Shown in pieces: positions 18,055-25,868 of a stretch of DNA of 64,000 nucleotides. The translations under genes and the position numbers were made by a program. Within the stretch, counting starts at the first letter, position 1; the number at the start of each line of letters is the position of its first letter. Where the stretch lies: positions 2,170,001 to 2,234,000 of the forward strand of contig NZ_JABEKU010000001.1 of the NCBI RefSeq assembly GCF_013283665.1, written 5' to 3'. The notes below the pieces were generated by a model. The model was given only the letters and a program-made list of their open reading frames with translations. It had not been told where the DNA came from and did no database searches. This DNA is from Ensifer sesbaniae (GTDB taxonomy: Bacteria; Pseudomonadota; Alphaproteobacteria; Rhizobiales; Rhizobiaceae).

Positions 18055-18564
18055 ATGAAACTACGTCCCCGTATCGCGTTGTCGCCGAATTCGGCTGAAG
18101 CCAGATTCTCGCCACGCCCTCGTGCACTGAAAGTTATAGAAAAGGATGGTGAATGAAAAGGAAACGCGCCTGCGAACATCGACCCTGAATCTCCTTCTTC
18201 CTCCCAGCAAACGCCTCGATTTCATAACGTTCGAAGGGGGATAAAAATTTGATCCATATGGATTTTATTTCAGCAGGAGGTCATGGGCCGGCCGCAATGG
18301 TCGATCGTCGCCCGAAAAGAACACCGCGCCTGTGACCGAAACATCACAACGGCGCCAGCGGGCCGGAAGCGTGCGAATCACGTTCGCTGCGCGGCTGCCT
18401 TATTGCACTGCAGCGTTTCAAACGATTGTAGCATGGCAAGCCGCGCCGCGCCCCTTTACAAGCTTCGGCAGGCGGGGCAGAGAGAGGCCCGGCACCTGGG
18501 GAGATGTGCCACCCGGCCCCCTCGCCCAGGCTTCATGAACCGCATGATCAAGGCAGGTATCACG
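18055..18564. other. Long divergent intergenic region, fumC leader
   Basis: About 510 bases separate the leftward transpeptidase from fumC. The stretch holds a perfect 12-bp palindrome (18252-18263) followed by an AGGAGG tract at 18275-18280. A tiny frame of 11 codons at 18153-18188 with a ribosome site also lies here. An in-frame extension of fumC to 18283 is open, but its sequence looks non-coding. I see no known riboswitch. Confidence 0.45.
18252..18263. promoter_or_regulatory. 12-bp perfect palindrome in the fumC upstream region
   Basis: ATCCATATGGAT is a perfect inverted repeat with no spacer in an AT-rich setting, about 300 bases before the fumC start. It could be an operator half of a dimeric regulator. 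A 12-bp palindrome can also occur by chance. Confidence 0.25.
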
Positions 18565-19956
18565 ATGACATCGACGCGCACGGAAACAGATACGTTCGGC
18601 CCCATCGAAGTGGCAAGCGACCGCTATTGGGGCGCTCAGGCCCAGCGCTCGCTCGGCAATTTCAAGATCGGTTGGGAAAAGCAGCCGGCCTCGATCGTCC
18701 GGGCGCTCGGCATCGTCAAGCAGGCTGCCGCCCGCACCAACCAGGCGCTCGGCCGGCTGGATTCGACCATCGCCGATGCCATCGTCAAGGCATCGCAGGA
18801 AGTGATCGACGGCAAGCTCAACGACCATTTCCCGCTCGTCGTCTGGCAGACCGGCTCGGGCACCCAGTCGAACATGAATGCCAACGAGGTGATTTCGAAC
18901 CGGGCGATCGAGCTGCTCGGCGGCGTCATGGGCTCGAAGAAGCCGGTCCATCCGAACGACCATGTCAACATGAGCCAGTCGTCGAACGACACCTATCCGA
19001 CGGCGATGCACATCGCCTGCGCGGAACGGGTGATCCATGACCTGCTGCCGGCGCTGAAGCACCTGCACAAGGCGCTCGAAGCCAAGGTCAAGGCCTTCGA
19101 CCACATCATCAAGATCGGCCGCACCCACACCCAGGACGCGACCCCGCTGACGCTCGGCCAGGAATTCTCCGGCTACGCTGCCCAGGTCGCCTCTTCGATC
19201 AAGCGCATCGAGATGACGCTCCCCGGCCTTTGCGAACTCGCCCAGGGCGGCACCGCCGTCGGTACCGGCCTCAACGCGCCCGTCGGCTTTGCCGAGAAGG
19301 TCGCCGAAGAGATCGCCAAGATCACCGGCATCGCCTTCACCTCGGCGCCGAACAAGTTCGAAGCGCTTGCCGCCCATGATTCCATGGTCTTCAGCCATGG
19401 TGCGATCAACGCAACGGCCGCAGCCCTCTTCAAGATCGCCAACGACATCCGCTTCCTCGGCTCCGGCCCCCGCTCCGGTCTCGGCGAGCTGTCGCTGCCG
19501 GAAAACGAGCCCGGCTCGTCGATCATGCCCGGCAAGGTCAACCCGACCCAGTGCGAGGCGCTGACCCAGGTCTGCGCCCAGGTGTTCGGCAATCACGCGG
19601 CGCTGACCTTCGCCGGCAGCCAGGGCCATTTCGAGCTCAACGTCTTCAACCCGCTGATGGCCTACAACTTCCTGCAGTCGGTGCAACTGCTCGCCGATGC
19701 GGCCGTGTCCTTCACCGACAACTGCGTCGTCGGCATCGAGGCACGCGAAGACAACATCAAGGCGGCCCTCGACCGCTCGCTGATGCTCGTCACCGCGCTT
19801 GCTCCGAAGATCGGCTACGACAATGCCGCCAAGATCGCCAAGACCGCACACAAGAACGGCACGACGCTGCGCGAAGAAGCCGTGGGCGGCGGCTATGTGA
19901 CGAACGAAGAGTTCGACGCGATCGTGCGCCCGGAAACGATGATCAGCCCGGCCTGA
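18565..19956 (+). CDS. fumC: Fumarate hydratase, class II
   Basis: It is the iron-free, oxygen-stable fumarase of the TCA cycle that hydrates fumarate to malate. The 463-residue protein has [19 protein letters not shown] near residue 100, the [21 protein letters not shown] region (129-149), [16 protein letters not shown] and the superfamily signature [11 protein letters not shown] at about 316-326. Length is typical. I chose the ATG at 18565 ([13 protein letters not shown]) with GCAGGT upstream. The frame is open well upstream of this but without coding character. It is monocistronic with a hairpin after the stop. Confidence 0.97.
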   Translation: MTSTRTETDTFGPIEVASDRYWGAQAQRSLGNFKIGWEKQPASIVRALGIVKQAAARTNQALGRLDSTIADAIVKASQEVIDGKLNDHFPLVVWQTGSGTQSNMNANEVISNRAIELLGGVMGSKKPVHPNDHVNMSQSSNDTYPTAMHIACAERVIHDLLPALKHLHKALEAKVKAFDHIIKIGRTHTQDATPLTLGQEFSGYAAQVASSIKRIEMTLPGLCELAQGGTAVGTGLNAPVGFAEKVAEEIAKITGIAFTSAPNKFEALAAHDSMVFSHGAINATAAALFKIANDIRFLGSGPRSGLGELSLPENEPGSSIMPGKVNPTQCEALTQVCAQVFGNHAALTFAGSQGHFELNVFNPLMAYNFLQSVQLLADAAVSFTDNCVVGIEAREDNIKAALDRSLMLVTALAPKIGYDNAAKIAKTAHKNGTTLREEAVGGGYVTNEEFDAIVRPETMISPA

Positions 19957-19970
19957 TCCATTTTGACACA

Positions 19971-19995
19971 CCACGGCGCCTCACCGGCGCCGTGG
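19971..19995 (+). terminator. Hairpin after fumC
   Basis: CCACGGCGCC (19971-19980) pairs perfectly with GGCGCCGTGG (19986-19995) around a five-base loop, 14 bases after the fumC stop. The following bases are only weakly T-rich. Confidence 0.65.
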
Positions 19996-20149
19996 CTTCA
20001 AGCCGCAAACGCAAGGGATAGATCGGCGAAAGCAGCCGCAATCGATCGAACTGTGGTGCAGCGGCGGCGGCAAATATTAAGACTTCGCAAATCATTTGCC
20101 CCTAAAAATCATAACCCGTAAGCAGTGATTAATATTAGGGGGTTTGCAC

Positions 20150-21220
20150 ATGCAAACGGCAAACTCGGGCAAAGCTCAGACGCCCGATATCGCAGCGCAA
20201 GTGACCCATGCCATGCGCATGATGGGTGTCGCGCCCATCCCCCGCAACTACGAGCTCTATTACGAAGCCTATCTCGGCTCCAACCCGCAACTCTCCAAGG
20301 AGCTTGCGGCCCTCGGCAGCCGCGCGACCCAGGAAGAGCTGGACGCGATCGGCGCACAATATTTCAGCCATATCCACCGCCCGACCGGCATCGAGCGCGC
20401 CCACACCACACTTGCCGCCAAGCTTGCCGAACTCGTCACGCTGCTGAAGGATGAGCAATACGCACTCGAGAACTACAACAAGGTTCTCGACGAGGCCTAT
20501 GTCAACATCATCAGCAAGAGCGCTTCCAGCGCCGATATCCTGCGCCATGCGATCGGCATCCTGACCGAAGCGACGGCCGAGACGATGAGCCAGGGCAAGG
20601 AGCGTGTGCAGACGGTCGTGCAGAAATCCTTCGAGATGGAAGTCATCCGGCAGGAGCTCGACGAGTACAAGCGTATCGCCAACACGGATTCTTTGACGCG
20701 CCTCGCCAACCGCCGCGCCTTCGACGACAATCTGGCGGCCGTCTACAACAGCGAGCACCTCAGGAACTACACTGGCCTGCTCGTTGCCGACATCGACCAT
20801 TTCAAGAAGGTCAACGACACCTTCGGTCATCCGGTCGGCGACAAGATCCTCGCGACCGTCGGCGGCGTGCTGCGCGCCAACCTGCGCCGCGAGGCCTTCG
20901 TGGCCCGCACCGGCGGCGAGGAGTTCGCCATCATCCTCGGCGACAGCACCCAGGAAGAATGCCTGCAGATCGCCGATCGCATCCGCACCGTGCTTGCGGC
21001 AACGCCCTTCCGCAACTCGAAGACCGGGGTCAATTACGGTCCGATCACGCTTTCCGTCGGCGTCTGCATGGCGACCGCGGCCGAAGACCCCGTCGATCTC
21101 TACAACAAGGCGGATATCGCGCTCTATTCGGCCAAGAATGGCGGGCGCAACAAGACCGTTCTCTTCGAGGACGGCATGCGCAAGGAATCCGGCCGCAACT
21201 GGCTGATCTATCGGCGCTGA
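20150..21220 (+). CDS. Cytoplasmic GGDEF diguanylate cyclase
   Basis: It is predicted to make cyclic di-GMP from two GTP. The 356-residue protein has no membrane span. The N-terminal 170 residues are helical with a possible coiled coil running into the catalytic domain (about 178-345). The catalytic part shows DSLTRLANRRAF, DIDHFKKVNDTFGH and the active site as GGEEF (255-259), a form compatible with activity. No RxxD inhibitory site sits five residues before it, so product inhibition through that site is unlikely. The ATG at 20150 has AGGGGG seven bases upstream. No EAL domain or partner gene is adjacent. Confidence 0.93.
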   Translation: MQTANSGKAQTPDIAAQVTHAMRMMGVAPIPRNYELYYEAYLGSNPQLSKELAALGSRATQEELDAIGAQYFSHIHRPTGIERAHTTLAAKLAELVTLLKDEQYALENYNKVLDEAYVNIISKSASSADILRHAIGILTEATAETMSQGKERVQTVVQKSFEMEVIRQELDEYKRIANTDSLTRLANRRAFDDNLAAVYNSEHLRNYTGLLVADIDHFKKVNDTFGHPVGDKILATVGGVLRANLRREAFVARTGGEEFAIILGDSTQEECLQIADRIRTVLAATPFRNSKTGVNYGPITLSVGVCMATAAEDPVDLYNKADIALYSAKNGGRNKTVLFEDGMRKESGRNWLIYRR

Positions 21221-21244
21221 TCCTTATCCCGGTCCTCCACTTAC

Positions 21245-21268
21245 AATGGCGCCGCCCCGGGCGCCATT
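21245..21268 (+). terminator. Hairpin after the GGDEF gene
   Basis: AATGGCGCC (21245-21253) pairs with GGCGCCATT (21260-21268) around a six-base loop, followed by TGCGTTT. It lies 25 bases after the stop codon. Confidence 0.7.
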
Positions 21269-21393
21269 TGCGTTTAAGAGCCGCGTTCCTTCGGAAACAG
21301 CCGCCCTTCGCCACAACCGCTAGAACTGTCCTCAACCGGGAACAACCGCGCGAGGACAGGCGCGGACGGTTCCCGCAACCGAGGGGGACCACC

Positions 21394-22038
21394 ATGAAGA
21401 CCATTCTCGCAGCGCTTATTGCCACCAGCTTCCTCGCAGGCGTCACGACATCGGCGAAGGCCGCGGACGACGCGCCGATCACCGTCGCCTCGCTCGACAG
21501 CGCCACCGTCAAGACGAGTTCGCTTCAGATCCTGTCAAAGGGCGGCGCGAAATCGAAAGCCGCGCGCCGCGACATCAGCCAGTCGCCGATCCCACGCCAA
21601 GTGGTTGCCTTCAACGAAGCGGCCGCTCCGGGCACGATCATCGTCGACAATTCCGAGCGCCGGCTGTACCACGTCCTCGGCGGCGGCGTTGCGGTCAAAT
21701 ACGCCGTCAGCGTCGGCCGCAACGGCTTTCTCTGGACTGGCACCAACACGGTCAGCCGCAAGGCCGAATGGCCGACCTGGACACCGCCGGAAAAGATGCG
21801 CGCCCGCGAGGCGAAGAAGGGCAAGATCCTGCCGGCCCGCATGAAGGGCGGCATCGACAACCCGCTCGGCGCGCGCGCCATGTATCTCGGCTCCACCATC
21901 TACCGCATTCACGGCACGAACCAGCCATCGTCGATCGGAAAGGCGATGTCGTCCGGCTGCATCCGCATGGCCAACGAGGATGTCGAACACCTCTATGCCA
22001 GCGTCGAGATCGGCGCCACGGTCATCGTTCGCGATTGA
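21394..22038 (+). CDS. Short periplasmic L,D-transpeptidase (YkuD/ErfK type)
   Basis: The 214-residue protein has a signal peptide (MKTILAALIATSFLAGVTTSAKA, cleavage about residue 23), a variable linker and a YkuD domain from about 75. The catalytic site is seen as H173 (RIHGTNQPSSIG) and C189 (SSGCIRMANEDVEHLY). Such enzymes attach lipoproteins to peptidoglycan or make 3-3 cross-links. The ATG at 21394 follows GAGGGGGACCACC. It converges on the M15 peptidase gene with only 30 bases between stops. Confidence 0.93.
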   Translation: MKTILAALIATSFLAGVTTSAKAADDAPITVASLDSATVKTSSLQILSKGGAKSKAARRDISQSPIPRQVVAFNEAAAPGTIIVDNSERRLYHVLGGGVAVKYAVSVGRNGFLWTGTNTVSRKAEWPTWTPPEKMRAREAKKGKILPARMKGGIDNPLGARAMYLGSTIYRIHGTNQPSSIGKAMSSGCIRMANEDVEHLYASVEIGATVIVRD

Positions 22039-22068
22039 GTTCGCAGCGAAACCACCACCGAACACCGG

Positions 22069-22875
22069 CTAACGGCCGCAGGCGTCCGCGCCTGCCGCCC
22101 GGGCGATCGCGACCAACTCCGGCCGATACTCGAAGTGCATCGTGTCGAAATGATACCAGCGGCCACCCCAGATGAAGCCGTGACGCTCGAAAATCTCGAC
22201 GATTTCAAGCGGATAGCGGTTGCGATATCGCAGCGCGCCGCCACTCGCCCTCCGGGCCCAGCGCCAGTAGTCGGCAAAGTCCGTGTTGAGATCGATGGCC
22301 GCACCGAAGCTATGGACCGAAAGCGTGGCAGCCCCGGCAATCGGCCGCCAGTTGAAGGTGCCGGCGCTTGGGCCGAGATAGCGCTTCAGATCGGCATGCC
22401 GCGAGAGGTCGGCGGCGACCGCTTTCAGTGCCTCTGCGGCGCCGTGCTTGCGCGTGACCCGCAGCCGCTCGCCGAACCAATCAACGGTGACGAGGTCTTG
22501 GCTCACCGCCTTGGCCGTGCCGCCATAGAGCCGTTTCAGGAGCACCTCGCTGCGGATGCGCCCCGGTTCGAAATCGACGGCCGGCGGTTTCGCGCAGGCA
22601 CCCAGCGGATAGATTTGCGAGAGGCTGTCCTCGACATCGGCAGCGGCCAGCTTTTCGGCGTGGCTCTTCTTCCTGCCGTCGTCGAGCGCAAGCGGCGGCC
22701 CGCCATCGCTGAGGATCAGGGTATTGGCGTCGATGCGCTCGATAGCACCAGGATAGGCGGCAGCCAGCAGGCGCAGTTTCTCCGAAAGCGTGGGGTCGGC
22801 AGCCGTCGCCATGTCGGCCACGAGAGCGAGCGCAAAGAGGATGGCAGATGCACCTGTCAGACCTTGCCGCCGCAC
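22069..22875 (-). CDS. Periplasmic M15-family peptidase (D-Ala-D-Ala carboxypeptidase type)
   Basis: Probable zinc peptidoglycan carboxypeptidase. The zinc motif is visible as SVHSFGAAIDLN (H188 and D195) together with YHFDTMHFEYRPE near residue 245, as in VanY/M15C enzymes. I chose the GTG at 22875 because GGAG lies six bases upstream and the frame then opens with a good signal peptide (RRQGLTGASAILFALALVAD, cleavage near ATAA). This gives 268 residues. It sits beside, and convergent with, the short L,D-transpeptidase, so both ends of peptide stem processing are encoded here. Confidence 0.87.
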   Translation of the reverse strand: MRRQGLTGASAILFALALVADMATAADPTLSEKLRLLAAAYPGAIERIDANTLILSDGGPPLALDDGRKKSHAEKLAAADVEDSLSQIYPLGACAKPPAVDFEPGRIRSEVLLKRLYGGTAKAVSQDLVTVDWFGERLRVTRKHGAAEALKAVAADLSRHADLKRYLGPSAGTFNWRPIAGAATLSVHSFGAAIDLNTDFADYWRWARRASGGALRYRNRYPLEIVEIFERHGFIWGGRWYHFDTMHFEYRPELVAIARAAGADACGR

Positions 22876-22936
22876 CCTCGCCTCCACCCACGTGCCTCGC
22901 TGATGGGCGACACTACGGGTCAGCCCAGACGGCAGC

Positions 22937-23545
22937 CTACCACATGGTCTTGGCGGCGCGCTCCGGCCATTCGCGGTCATAGGTGTCGCGGTCGAAATCC
23001 GCCTTGGCAGCCTTCAGCAGCGTGCCGGGCGTCGGCAGCGTTGCCGGATCGAGGAAACGATCGGGGTTCCAGAGCTGCGCCCGCATCACTGCGCGCGCGC
23101 ACTGGAAATAGACTTCGCCGATGGTCACGACGATGATGCTGCGCGGGTGTCTGCCATCGACCTCGAAGCTATCGGTAAGCGCCGGGTCGATGCTGAGCAC
23201 AGCCGTGCCGTTGATGCGCATCGTCGTGTTCGAGCCCGGAATCAGGAACATCAGCGCCACCCGCGGATCGCGCACGATGTTGGCAAGCGAATCGACCCGG
23301 TTGTTGCCGCGCCAGTCGGGAAGCAGCACCGTCTTGTCGTCGGCGATCCGGACCACGCAAGTGTCGTCACCGCGGGGCGAACAATCGAGCCCCTCCGGCC
23401 CGACGGTTGCGAGCGCACAGAAGGGCGAAGCCTCGATCATCAGCCGATACTCCGCCGTCAGCGTCTTGGTGACCTTGGCCACCGAAGCTTCGCTGACACC
23501 GCCATAGAGCGCGTTGAGTTCCTCTACCGAGGTGATGACCGACAT
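22937..23545 (-). CDS. Pyridoxamine 5'-phosphate oxidase-family FMN-binding protein
   Basis: The 202-residue protein has the split-barrel flavin reductase fold typical of the MSMEG_1061/PPOX class. Recognisable stretches are LMIEASPFCALATVGPEG, CSPRGDD, LLPDWRGNNRVDSLANI and RVALMFLIPGSNTTMRINGTA. It lacks the full set of residues for pyridoxine oxidation, so the substrate is unknown and PdxH activity should not be assumed. The ATG at 23545 follows GGAGGACGGC. It may be co-transcribed with the M15 gene, 61 bases further on. Confidence 0.85.
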   Translation of the reverse strand: MSVITSVEELNALYGGVSEASVAKVTKTLTAEYRLMIEASPFCALATVGPEGLDCSPRGDDTCVVRIADDKTVLLPDWRGNNRVDSLANIVRDPRVALMFLIPGSNTTMRINGTAVLSIDPALTDSFEVDGRHPRSIIVVTIGEVYFQCARAVMRAQLWNPDRFLDPATLPTPGTLLKAAKADFDRDTYDREWPERAAKTMW

Positions 23546-23631
23546 GCCGTCCTCCAATACCGAAAGATCTCGCCAAAGCGACCCTTCGACCGATAGCATG
23601 ACAGTCTGATGACGGCAGCAACGAAAAAGTG

Positions 23632-24540
23632 TCAGGCGGCGGCTTTTTGATCTTCCGCGTGTATGAAGGCGTTGATCCGCGCGATCACGGGGGCAGCGGA
23701 AACGATGCGGCGATGGCCGAGGCCGTTTGCCCAATGGATCTCGACATTCGGCCCCGCGGCCGCATAGCGGCGCGCATGATCGGCCGCCACCTCCTTGTCG
23801 TCCTCGGCATGAATGATCAGCGTCGGCACGGCCAGGACGCCGATGATCCGCGCGGCGTCGAATTCCTCGAGCCGGCGGCCGGAGAGACGCTCGACGACAC
23901 CTTCGAAGGCAGCCTGCGTCTTCGGCGCCAGGCGAAGAACCTTCCCGAAGCCTTTGAAAAGCCAGGTCATCTCGCTCGGCGCGCCGATCAGCACCAGCTT
24001 CTTCGCCACATGGCTGCGCACGTCACAGACGATCCCACCCGCCGCACAGGCAAGGCTCGCGCCGCCGAAGGAATGTCCGACGCAGACGTCGAAATTGCCG
24101 AAATGCCGCCAGGCGGCGTCGATGGCCCTGACCGCCGCGGGCATGGTGAGCGTCCGTCCCGGCGAGCCGCCATGCCCCGGCCAGTCGAGCGTCACCACCT
24201 CGGCGCCGCCTTTGACCAGGCCATCGATCATCGCGGCTAGGTAGTCGCTCCGCGAACCCCAGCCATGCACGAGCAGGATGCGCTTGGCGTTAGCCGCACC
24301 GTGCGGCGCCGCGAACTGCCGCGCCAGCACCCAGCCTCCGGCATAGGAAAGCGTCACCGGCCTTGCCCTGGCGATCACCGGCTCTGCCGCGGCGAGTGCT
24401 GCCTTTTCCTTGGCGTTTTTCGGCTTTCGGCCGGGTGTGACGCTGAAAAGGTTGAAAGCCAGGCTGCCGGCGGCCTCCGGCGAGAGCGCTGCCACGCCTT
24501 TCAGCGCGTGACGGATGACCTTGATCGCAAAGGATGCCAT
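23632..24540 (-). CDS. Alpha/beta hydrolase
   Basis: The 302-residue cytoplasmic protein has the full hydrolase pattern: oxyanion region LLVHGWGSR (about 89-97), nucleophile elbow GHSFGG with S157, an acid in HAEDDKE near 245 and a histidine in GLGHRRI near 277. The substrate cannot be read from sequence; esterases and dehalogenases share this pattern. It is divergent from a MarR-type regulator with only 17 bases between the two annotated starts. Those bases and the next few contain a clear operator. The regulator most likely represses this gene and itself. Confidence 0.88.
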   Translation of the reverse strand: MASFAIKVIRHALKGVAALSPEAAGSLAFNLFSVTPGRKPKNAKEKAALAAAEPVIARARPVTLSYAGGWVLARQFAAPHGAANAKRILLVHGWGSRSDYLAAMIDGLVKGGAEVVTLDWPGHGGSPGRTLTMPAAVRAIDAAWRHFGNFDVCVGHSFGGASLACAAGGIVCDVRSHVAKKLVLIGAPSEMTWLFKGFGKVLRLAPKTQAAFEGVVERLSGRRLEEFDAARIIGVLAVPTLIIHAEDDKEVAADHARRYAAAGPNVEIHWANGLGHRRIVSAAPVIARINAFIHAEDQKAAA

Positions 24541-24555
24541 AGTGGGAATCTCTTA

Positions 24556-24595
24556 TTATGTTCAATGATGAACATAATTGTACAACGTTGAACAA
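24556..24595. promoter_or_regulatory. Double operator between hydrolase and MarR regulator
   Basis: Two inverted repeats lie side by side. The first has perfect nine-base arms, TTATGTTCA (24556-24564) and TGAACATAA (24569-24577). The second has arms TTGTACAA (24578-24585) and TTGAACAA (24588-24595), near-complementary with one mismatch. Both share the half-site TTGAACA/TGTTCAA type and are AT-rich, as MarR-family operators usually are. They cover the first 13 codons of the longest regulator frame, which argues either for a downstream start or for an operator inside the coding region. Confidence 0.75.
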
Positions 24596-25070
24596 AAATC
24601 AAGTGACGACTGAACACCATTTTCCCTGGGATCATCCCCGCTTCCGTAGCTGGATCGCCGTGGCGCGCGCCTGCCAGCTCATGCAGCAGACGTTGACGCG
24701 CGAGATCGCCCATCTCGACATCAAGCCGCCGCATCTCGACATCCTGATCAATCTCTATCGGTTCGATGGCATCTCGCAGCAGGAGCTGGCCCGCAAGCTG
24801 CTGGTCGGCCGCTCCAACATGAGCATGCTGCTGCCGCAACTGGAGAGGCGCGGACTGATCCTGCGCCGCGGTGACGAGAAGGACAAACGGGTGCTGCGGC
24901 TGTCGCTGACGCCGGAAGGACGCACGCTGACCGAGGCGGCCATGGAAATCCACACGGCGCTGATCGAGAAATCGATGGTCGGCGCGCCGATCGAGGAATG
25001 CATGATCGTCGCCCAATCCATGGAGCGGCTGATCGGCATTCTGCTCAAGGAAGAAGGCGAGCTGGCCTGA
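24558..25070 (+). CDS. MarR-family transcription regulator
   Basis: The protein has the MarR winged-helix core: helix pair HLDILINLYRFDGISQQELARKL, recognition helix region VGRSNMSMLLPQLERRGLI, and wing LRRGDEKDKRVLRLSLTPEGRTL. The longest frame begins at an ATG (24558) inside the operator, giving 170 residues with an unlikely N-terminus (MFNDEHNCTTLNKNQ). A GTG at 24603 would start VTTEHHFPWDHPRF and leave the operator free; it has no ribosome site, so a leaderless message is possible. It probably represses itself and the divergent hydrolase, responding to a small aromatic or lipophilic ligand. Confidence 0.9.
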   Translation: MFNDEHNCTTLNKNQVTTEHHFPWDHPRFRSWIAVARACQLMQQTLTREIAHLDIKPPHLDILINLYRFDGISQQELARKLLVGRSNMSMLLPQLERRGLILRRGDEKDKRVLRLSLTPEGRTLTEAAMEIHTALIEKSMVGAPIEECMIVAQSMERLIGILLKEEGELA

Positions 25071-25079
25071 CCTGCCCGC

Positions 25080-25183
25080 AGCATGTTTCCTTGATTCGTA
25101 ACCGATTTAAGGACAAAAACATACAGCATTCAAAGTGCTACAGCGACCTTTGCGCGTCTGATAAGACGCGCGGCGCTGTAGTG
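25080..25183 (+). repeat. Rhizobial intergenic palindromic repeat, copy A
   Basis: The element has two hairpins. The left one is built on CATGTTTCCTT and AAGGACAAAAACAT. The right one has CTACAGCG and CGCTGTAG as outer arms and GCGCGTCT and AGACGCGC as inner arms. The spacer carries TTCAAAGTGCTACAG. It resembles the mosaic RIME-type elements described in Rhizobiaceae; that identity is from memory. A near-identical copy in opposite orientation lies at 25577-25680. Confidence 0.8.
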
Positions 25184-25184
25184 G

Positions 25185-25559
25185 TCAGCGCGGCTTCTCC
25201 GCCTTGTCGCGCGACATGCCCTTGTCAGTGAGCTCCTGTTCGTAAGCGGCGAACAGCTCTTCACCCTTCTCGCCGAGTTCACGCAGATAGCTCCAAGTGA
25301 AGATTCCGGTGTCGTGGAAATCGTCGAAACCGATGCGGACCGCGTAATTGCCGGTCGGCTGCACCGAAATGATCTGCACGTTGCGCTTGCCGGGCACCGT
25401 CACCCGCTGCCCGGGGCCGTGCCCCTGCACTTCGGCGGACGGCGAAAGCACCCGCAGCATCTCCGCCGAGAGATCGAAGGATACGCCATCGTTGAAGGTA
25501 ACGACGAGCCGATGGCGATCCTTGGAGACACGCAGTTCCGTCGGCCAGATTTCACTCAT
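25185..25559 (-). CDS. DUF971 domain protein
   Basis: The 124-residue protein matches the DUF971 (gamma-butyrobetaine hydroxylase-like N-terminal) domain: PTELRVSKDRHRLVVTFNDG, AEMLRVLSPSAEVQGHG and the end pattern GIFTWSYLRELGE. Members occur near Fe-S and molybdenum cofactor genes, and moaA is the next gene to the right, though on the other strand. No catalytic residues are known. The ATG at 25559 (MSEIWPTEL) has CAGGAG upstream. The gene is bounded on both sides by inverted copies of the palindromic repeat. Confidence 0.87.
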   Translation of the reverse strand: MSEIWPTELRVSKDRHRLVVTFNDGVSFDLSAEMLRVLSPSAEVQGHGPGQRVTVPGKRNVQIISVQPTGNYAVRIGFDDFHDTGIFTWSYLRELGEKGEELFAAYEQELTDKGMSRDKAEKPR

Positions 25560-25576
25560 ATTGCCTGCTCCTGTTT

Positions 25577-25680
25577 CTACAGCGCCGCGCGTCTAATCAG
25601 ACGCGCAAAGGTCGCTGTAGCACTTTGATTTGCTGCATGTCTTAGTCCTTAAATCGAGGTCGATTTAAGGAGACATGCAG
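25577..25680 (-). repeat. Rhizobial intergenic palindromic repeat, copy B (inverted)
   Basis: Read on the minus strand this element gives the same order as copy A. First comes a hairpin with CCTTAAATCG and CGATTTAAGG arms, then the AATCAAAGTGCTACAG spacer, then the GCGCGTCT/AGACGCGC hairpin. It lies immediately upstream of the DUF971 start and so could also influence its transcript. Confidence 0.8.
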
Positions 25681-25868
25681 TAGGCTGCAAAGGCAGTGCC
25701 TTGTTTCGCCGTCTATTTCATCTTCAAACTGATTCCGGCCCAGGGATAAAGTGACGCACCGCATTGCCGCGTGAATTACCCTGCTCTTCCGATCAACACT
25801 TTGCGACAGTATGCGCCTTGACGCGACCATTCTCAGCAACGACATTGATAGGGCTGGGAGAAAGACGC

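Noticed and set aside
18153-18188. Eleven-codon leader peptide with a ribosome site
   Set aside because: There is no hairpin pair suited to attenuation and no run of regulatory codons; short frames like this occur by chance.
18283-18564. N-terminal extension of fumC starting near an AGGAGG tract
   Set aside because: The tract is too close to that ATG, the added residues look non-coding and no fumarase has such an extension.
18418-19974. Long leftward open frame opposite fumC
   Set aside because: It is a shadow of the highly biased fumC codons and has no domain or start signal.
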